Assembly (NCBI GenBank): GCA_963575745.1
Contig: CAUYUJ010020171.1
Span: 445,505-490,504, forward strand
Direction: 5' to 3'
From: Prorocentrum cordatum
Taxonomy: Eukaryota; Sar; Dinophyceae; Prorocentrales; Prorocentraceae
Length of the DNA: 45,000 nucleotides
Shown: positions 38,656-45,000 of the stretch, piece after piece
Layout: each line of letters begins with the position of its first letter
Numbering within the stretch: the stretch's first letter is position 1
Notes under the pieces: generated by a model
What the model was told of the DNA's origin: nothing
The model's database searches: none
What the model saw: only the letters and a program-made list of their open reading frames with translations
Translations under genes and position numbers: made by a program

Positions 38656-39398
38656 TTCGGCGTAGCAGCCCCCCAAATGGGGTTTAATTCGAGCATGTTC
38701 TTTGCGGGGAGGGCAAAGGGTGAAGTCAGGAAAGTCGTTTCGATTGGTTTTCGAGGCTTGAGTCTGCAAAAGGTGAATCACAAGACAGGTTGACTTTCGA
38801 GGTGCAAAAGCCCATCTGGATTTCCACCTGAGCCCTCCACCCTGAGAACATGCTCAGTTCATCCTCTGATGGTCTCCGCGACGAAGAGCTCCCAGCAGTT
38901 GCCTCCGAGCTGTGGGCTCACGAGGAGCCTGTGGTTCTCGGGCCGGTCCCGAGATCTACGTCGTGGGAGCCTGTTCGTGCCCCAGGCTCCTCGTGGCCAG
39001 CAGGGCCCGCTCGTTCCGTGTGCGGCGCTCGCTGCGGCAGCTCGCTGGCTGTGTGGCTGTGCTCTCCTGTGTGGTGACGCGCCGCCCAGGGGGCTGCAGC
39101 GTCTGGCACCTCTTCGTCGCCCTAGGCCAGGTCTGTTCCTTGGGGCGTGTTTCGCTATTGCTTGGGGCATCGTGGGCATGAGAGCCCCGGGCCCCCCCCC
39201 TGGCCCCCCCCCTTCTACATCCGCTCCCACACAGTTCGTACACCGCTACCCCCATAGAGCGGATTCGTGCGAGACGCCTCTCCGATGGAGGGCTCCGCTC
39301 ACTGGCTTGGATGGAGTGCCGAAGTGCCCCTTCACAGGCGCAGTCGTCTTGTTTCACCCTGCTCGCGCGCCGTCTGGCGCAAGGCTTCTGACCTGACC

Positions 39399-39478
39399 CC
39401 CCCCCCCTATAACGTAACGCCCTTGCCCCCCCCAGTGCGCTCCGGGCGCTCCGGGCGCTGCCGCCGTGCACACGGCAG
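39399..39478 (+). repeat. Solo terminal fragment of the 11249 element
   Basis: CCCTATAACGTAACGCCC, a C-run, then CAGTGCGCTCCGGG and GCTGCCGCCGTGC match 11308-11353 with few differences. Only the left terminal part is present. Confidence 0.65.
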
Positions 39479-39526
39479 AGTGGAGGCGTTACATTGTCCC
39501 CCCCCCCCCATATCCCCTCCCCCTTC

Positions 39527-39704
39527 CTATGATTCGGAGGTGGATCGACCTCCTACCCTGACACGTCGATTAAGGAATTGGCCGTTTTCGGTTCGCGAGA
39601 GGGCGTCGCGGCCGTCATTTTTGCGGGTCCAGGTCCGTCGGTTTCGGTCCCAGTCCGTTTTCACTAAGGGCAGGTTTATTAAAGGGAGATTCGTTCACCG
39701 CCGA
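39527..39704 (+). repeat. Dispersed repeat, copy 2 (178 bp)
   Basis: Partner of 10686-10863. Here it follows, rather than precedes, a fragment of the 11249 element end (39399-39478). Confidence 0.85.
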
Positions 39705-39764
39705 ATGATGCACATTATCGCCGACGTCTGGCACCTCTTGCCCTATAGGCTATCTCTTTTCTCT

Positions 39765-40115
39765 GGAGGGCTCTCGTGGGGCCTGCGTGGGCCACTTTGG
39801 AGAGGTGGTGGGGCTCCCGGTGGGCCGCCCTCGGTCGCTCATAGGCACTCGGGGTGCCTTCGTGGGCCATCTTGGGCGCCTCTCGATCGTCCTGGGAATC
39901 TTCTGGGGATGTCTTGGGGGCCTCCAGCGGCCCTATTCGAGTTGTCCTGAGTCATCTGGGGTGCTTCTTGGAACAGTCGTTGGGTTCTTTGGGCATCTCT
40001 TTGTGTCCTCCCATGTCTTCTTGAAACCTACTAGGAATCTTCCGGCTAGTTCTGGCATTCCTGGATGGCCTTTTGGAGCCCTTTGGGCGCCTCTTGTGTT
40101 CTTCGGGGTTGCTGG
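39765..40115 (+). repeat. 15-bp CTCTTGGGG minisatellite, locus 6
   Basis: Degenerate, e.g. GGGCCATCTTGGGCGCCTCT and GGGTGCTTCTTGGAACAG. Same strand as the other loci. Confidence 0.55.
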
Positions 40116-40635
40116 GTGCTGCTGGAGGCAACGTTGTGCCACCTGGGCGGCCTCGGCGGTCGGTTGGGCGGGACCAGTGAGGGCGTGTCGCGTGGGGGGA
40201 GGGGCTCGGAGTACTTGCATCGGTCGTCTGCGGCCACTTGCGAACCCTACCCCTGCGGGTCCAATCTACGCGGGGTCATCGAACACCCCCGCGGCGGTTC
40301 TCCAGGCTGCAGACACTCTTCGACTTTGAAGCCCAGCTGGCGTTTCAGAAATCTGACCTGCATCGGTAGGGTTCACATGCGCTACAGTCGAAGCTGAGAG
40401 GAAGGATTAAGGATGATCGATTTCCCAAGGGTACCCTTGCATCCTTGTCTCTTCGGTCATCGCCGGTCATCCTCAACCGCTTTAAATGGCCAGCCCTGCT
40501 CGAAAAGCTTTGACATGGGCGTCGAAGGCCATTGGATCCTTATCGCGTATCCTTAGTACCAATTTCGACTGTAGTGCCCTGCCAGACAGCACGTGGCACT
40601 GCACGACGCCTATCTGCGCGCTTGAGGGCGCGGAG

Positions 40636-40686
40636 GCGGACTGCGGCAGCTGCTGGGCCATCGCCGTCTCCTCGGTGCTCGAGGCG
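40636..40686 (+). CDS. Exon-like island: catalytic cysteine segment of a papain-family (C1) protease
   Basis: The frame reads ADCGSCWAIAVSSVLEA. CGSCWA is the signature around the catalytic Cys (codon 40651-40653, in the second Cys of CGSC), and the following AxxxxxLEA helix fits the family. The codon before Ala is GAG (Glu), where the oxyanion-hole Gln is expected. GAG also ends in AG, so an acceptor at 40634-40635 would let the previous exon supply a CAG. Downstream residues no longer resemble the family, so a donor near 40686 is likely. The His and Asn catalytic segments (HA-, NSWG-type) were not found in the remaining 4.3 kb, which is almost all simple repeat. They may lie beyond the window, or this is a dead fragment. 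Confidence 0.55.
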
Positions 40687-40932
40687 GGCCGACCTACCCT
40701 GTCTCAAGGGCGCACCTCGCGCACCTCCTTGCTGCGGCCATCCCGCTTCGCCATCGCACACGTCTCGCCATGTTAGAGAAGGGGGTGTCCTGCGGTGAAG
40801 CGGGTTATGAGGTTTTCCACCGCTTGTGGCACCTCGGGGCCTTCCTCGGGCTCTGCGACTGTTAGAAGTCGAGTCAGGACGGACAGCTGGTCCTTGGAGA
40901 AGGCCCCAGGTGTCTAGGACCCATTTCTCTCA

Positions 40933-41017
40933 CGACCCGTTGTCTTCACTGAACATCCCGCTTTGGCGCGTCTCTCAGGACCCGTTGTCTTCACTAAACA
41001 TCCCGCACTGGCGCGTG
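40933..41017 (+). repeat. Tandem duplication of about 44 bp
   Basis: CACGACCCGTTGTCTTCACT...CATCCCGCTTTGGCGCGT is repeated as AGGACCCGTTGTCTTCACTA...CATCCCGCACTGGCGCGT. Confidence 0.75.
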
Positions 41018-41274
41018 CACACCGCACATGCTCATCCCCATGCATGCGCAGTGCAGTCAATCCGATAAAAGAAGGACCACGTTTGGCTCAGGAGGAGCTC
41101 TGATTTTCTGGCAGGTCTTTAGGTATAGATCGGGGAACCTATTCGTGGCCGAGGCTCGCCGTTGCCGCGTGCCTTGGTAGCCCTACGGCTGTATGCGATC
41201 AGTCATGTGTGCCCACGCATCCACGCGCAAAACTACGGGTGCGTCTGCACGAGAAGCGCTCACGTCCCTTCCAC

Positions 41275-41822
41275 ACACACAGGCAGACACACAGAGACAG
41301 ACAGACAGACAGGCAGACAGACAGACACGCAGACAGGCAGACACGCAGACAGGCAGACAGGCAGAAATACAGACACGCACGCGCACGCGCACGCACACGC
41401 ACAGGCGCACGCACACACACACAAGCGCGCACGCGCACGCACACGCACACGCACACGCACACGCATACGCATATGCACACGCACACGCGCACACGCACGC
41501 GCACGCGCACACGCACGCGCACACGCACGCGCACGCGCACGAGCACGCGCACGCGCACGCGCTCGCGCTCGCGCTCGCGCACGCGCCTTCGCTCTCGCAC
41601 GCGCACGCGCACAGGCACACGCACGCGGACGCGCGCACACATGCACATACGCACACACACGTGCGCGTGTTCGTGCGCCTGCGTCTGTGAACGCGGCGAG
41701 GCTAGTGTGCACATTCGCATCCTGCTGCGCACAAAGCACAGAAACACACATTCACATTCACACACACACACACGCACGCACGCACGCACATTCACTCATA
41801 CACACACACACACACCTTTTCT
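41275..41822 (+). repeat. CA, CAGA and CACG arrays
   Basis: CAGACAGA (41290-41370), then mixed CACACG/CGCACG. Almost strictly alternating purine and pyrimidine. Confidence 0.85.
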
Positions 41823-41954
41823 CCGACGCGCTCCTCTGAATTCAAGCGACGGGCGCACGGTAACGGGACGCGTTCACCACGGATCGGCGTCCTTGTAAGT
41901 TGGTGCGGCAAGTCTGCAGGCATGGAGGACGCGAGCAGGCGCCATTAATCATTC

Positions 41955-42270
<316 letters not shown>

Positions 42271-42909
42271 GTGTTACTCGTCCGGCGGGATGACGGCACG
42301 GCCGCGAGGAACGGTCGGGGACAGTCAGAGCCGTTACAATTTCCATCAGGCGTTGCAGGTGGGAGGGTCCGCGCAGCAGCGACCTGGCGTGCAGATAGGA
42401 AAAGAGTGAGCCCCACCCAGAAATGTGGACGGCGCGGGCGGAGCCCAACGGTTGCGTGCGGGAGGGTTGCGTGTCATTCAAGTTGAATTTTCTTGAGCCG
42501 GCGGCTTCGTGCCCAGCAACGTGGTGGTGACCGTGGGTGAGGGCCGCGGCAAGCGGGAGGGAAAGAGGGACCCATCAGAAGTGGCGACCGGGGCGGGGAG
42601 AGCTGAAGACGGACGCAGGAAGGGGCGAGAGGCAGGATGTCAGGAGTGAAGAACAGGCGCAAAGACGCAAGTAAACGCTGGTCTCCATGCAGAGATGGGA
42701 AAGCACGGGGAACGGGGGGAATCAGAAACTGCTGGGAATACGGAACCTGTTGTGAGCTCTTGGAGATGTCTCGATGTATTTGTGTCCCCCCTGGGCAGGC
42801 AGGAGGCAGGAGCGGCGGCGCGAGGCACACGTGCAAATCTACACGGGCAAGGCGCGGACTTTCTCTGCGCAGCAGATCGTGGAGCCCCCGAGGGCGGGGG
42901 GGCGGAGAG
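42271..42909 (+). other. No gene seen
   Basis: GC-rich spacer. It contains the first copy of a 45-bp flank repeat (42858-42905). Confidence 0.4.
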
Positions 42910-44035
42910 GCGATGGAGGAGGAGGAGGAGGAGGGAGGGAGGGAGGGAGATGGAGATGAAGGAGGAGGAGGAGGAGGACTGAGAGTGAGGATGAGGATGA
43001 TGATGAGGATGAGGATGAGTGTGATGGTGGTGGCGATGATAATGATGAGGATGAGGATGAGGATGAGGTTGAGGATTGGGATGAGGTTGAGGACGATGAG
43101 GATGAGGATGAGGATTATAATGATGATGAGGATGAGGATGTGGGTAAGGATGATGCTGATGAGAATAAGGATTAGGATGATATTGAGGATGAGGTCGATG
43201 ATGCTGATGATGATGCTGATGATGATGGTGCTGATAATGATGATGGTGGTGGCGATGATAGTGACGATGAGGATGAGGACGATGAGGATGAGGATGATGA
43301 TGCTGATGATGTTGATGAGGATGATGATGATGATGATGAGGATGGTGAGGATGAGGATGCTGATGATGGTGACGATGAGGATGAGGATGAGGATGAGGAT
43401 GAGGATGAGGATGATGGCGGTGGCCATGATGATGATGATGAGGATGAGGGCGATGAGGAGGACGATGAGGATGAGGATGATGGTGATGCTGATGCTGGTG
43501 AGGATGAGGATGAGGATGATGCTGGTGCTGCTGTTGATGCTGATGCTGATGATGATGATGGTACTCATGAGGATGCTGATGCTGATGATGATGATAGTGG
43601 TGGCGATGATGATGGGGGTCATAATGATGATGATGATGATCAGAATGAGGATGAGGATGCTGATGACGAACATGATGGTGATGCTGATGATGCGGATGAT
43701 GATGAGGATGATGATGCGGATGATGATGAGGATGATGATGAGGGTGATACTGCTGATGATGATGGTGATGATGGTGGTGGCGATGATGATACTGAGGATG
43801 ATGATGATGATTATGATGATGATGATGATGATGATGATACGGATGAAGAGGATGAGGATGACGATGACGATGACGATGACGACGAGGATGATGATGACGA
43901 TGACGATGATGATGATGGTGATGACGATGATAGTGATGGTGATGACTATGATGGTGCTGCTGCTGATGATGATGATGATGAAGACGCTGATGATTATCGT
44001 GATGATGCTGCTGATGATGGTGATGCTGGTGCTGC

Positions 44036-44070
<35 letters not shown>

Positions 44071-44405
44071 GTGGTGATGATGATGATGCTGATGATGATG
44101 ATGATGAATGTGATGATGACGATGATGCTGATGGTGATGATGCTGATGACGGTGATGATGACGCGTATGCTGGTGATAGTGATAACAATGCCGATGTTGG
44201 TGGCTGTGGTGATGACGACAATGATGCTGCTGATGATGATGATGATGATGTTGATGGCGCTGATGATGATGGTGGTGACGATTATGATGATGACGATGAT
44301 GATGGTGATGATGATGATGATGTTGATGATGATGATGCTGATGCTGCTGATGATGCGGATGATGATGGGGAGGAGGAGGAGGAGGAGGAGGAGGAGGAGG
44401 AGGCG
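42910..44405 (+). repeat. GAT/GAG/GCT array, 1.5 kb
   Basis: GGA run, then about 1.4 kb of GATGAG, GATGAT and GATGCT units, then GGA again. Frames of up to 640 codons are poly-Met/Arg or poly-His artefacts. Near-identical flanks (GCAGCAG-(A/G)-TCGTGGAGCCCCCGA) lie at 42858-42905 and 44433-44480. Confidence 0.92.
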
Positions 44406-44575
44406 GAGGAGGCTCAGAACGCGTTCCAGAAGGCGCGAACCCTCTCGGTGCAGCAGGTCGTGGAGCCCCCGATGGGGGGGGGAGGGTGGTCAGTCGGGGG
44501 TGTCCCTGCGGTGGTGAGGGCTCGGGAAAGAGGGGAGGACGGTGTCGTTGGCCCTTGAGATGTTTCTCCATCTCA

Positions 44576-44610
44576 GGGGGGGGGGGGGGGGGGGTGGGGG
44601 GGGGGGGGGG

Positions 44611-44641
<31 letters not shown>

Positions 44642-44661
44642 TGGGGGGGGGGGGGGGGGGG
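44576..44661 (+). repeat. Near-pure poly-G tract
   Basis: About 86 nt of G broken by four single T or A bases; flanked on both sides by CTCCATCTC/GAGATGGAG. Confidence 0.9.
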
Positions 44662-44671
44662 AGATGGAGAT

Positions 44672-45000
44672 AGAGAGAGGCGGAGGAGGAGGAGGAGGAG
44701 GAGGAGGAGGAGGAGGAGGAGGAATGATGATAAGGATACTATTGATGATGATGGCGTTGCTGATGATAATGATGATGATGATGCTGGTAATGATGATGAT
44801 GGTGATGATGATACTGATGATGGTGACGATGATGATGATGATGATGATGCTGCTGATGATGATGATGATGATGATCATGGTGCTAATGATGATGATGATG
44901 AGGATGATGGTGGCGACGATGATGATGAGGATGCGGATGAGGCTGGGGATGACGATGATGAGGCTGAGGATGAGGAACAGGATGCGAATGAGGATGAGGA
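44672..45000 (+). repeat. GGA then GAT array to the window edge
   Basis: Continues the pattern of 42910-44405 and runs off the window. Confidence 0.9.

Noticed and set aside
42637-44571. Open frames of 626 and 643 codons on opposite strands
   Set aside because: They translate the GAT/GAG array as poly-Met/Arg and poly-His; no domain and no codon bias.

Overview
The window comes from a nuclear genome of a dinoflagellate. The decisive evidence is a perfect copy of the 22-nt dinoflagellate trans-spliced leader (SL) at 17396-17417, plus a 20/22 copy at 6339-6360. The high GC content, very dense simple repeats and retroelement protein families fit this. I cannot name a species. Most long open frames are translations of GGA, CTC, GAT, ACG, CA and TA microsatellites and are not genes.

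The best-supported object is a full-length non-LTR retrotransposon (LINE) at 17396-25440, plus strand. It starts with the SL, carries ORF1 (zinc ribbon and coiled coil; its ATG is the first after the SL) and a very long ORF2 (EEP endonuclease, reverse transcriptase, zinc knuckle, RNase H, C-terminal Cys pairs), and ends in a short tandem TGGTCAC tail. A 19-nt direct repeat (17380-17398 and 25440-25458) brackets it and looks like a target-site duplication in a TCC tract. The copy appears to be the reverse-transcribed form of a trans-spliced mRNA.

Three exon-like islands on the plus strand spell successive parts of a papain-family (C1) cysteine protease: the start of the I29 propeptide (about 5133-5224), the end of the propeptide (about 25865-25959) and the catalytic-Cys segment with CGSCWA (about 40636-40686). 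They are in the right order and spread over 35 kb. If they belong to one gene, the LINE sits inside its first visible intron. Exon ends and the other exons are not resolved.

A decayed second retroelement lies on the minus strand at about 28930-30672: reverse transcriptase remnants followed by a domain with the GPPCESWS signature, resembling cytosine-C5 methyltransferase motif IV.

The rest is a dense collection of small inverted-repeat (MITE-like) elements of about 165-210 bp belonging to several unrelated families (1159, 4196, 8614, 9443, 9716, 9939, 13821, 16595, 27059), a 1.47-kb inverted-repeat element with mirror-image 18-bp minisatellites (11249-12715), an 89-bp-arm hairpin (27312-27503), a 1-kb diverged 14-bp satellite (33184-34060), a dispersed 15-bp minisatellite family, TA-rich islands, Z-DNA-prone CA/CG arrays and a 1.4-kb GAT/GAG array. 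No tRNA, rRNA or CRISPR was found.
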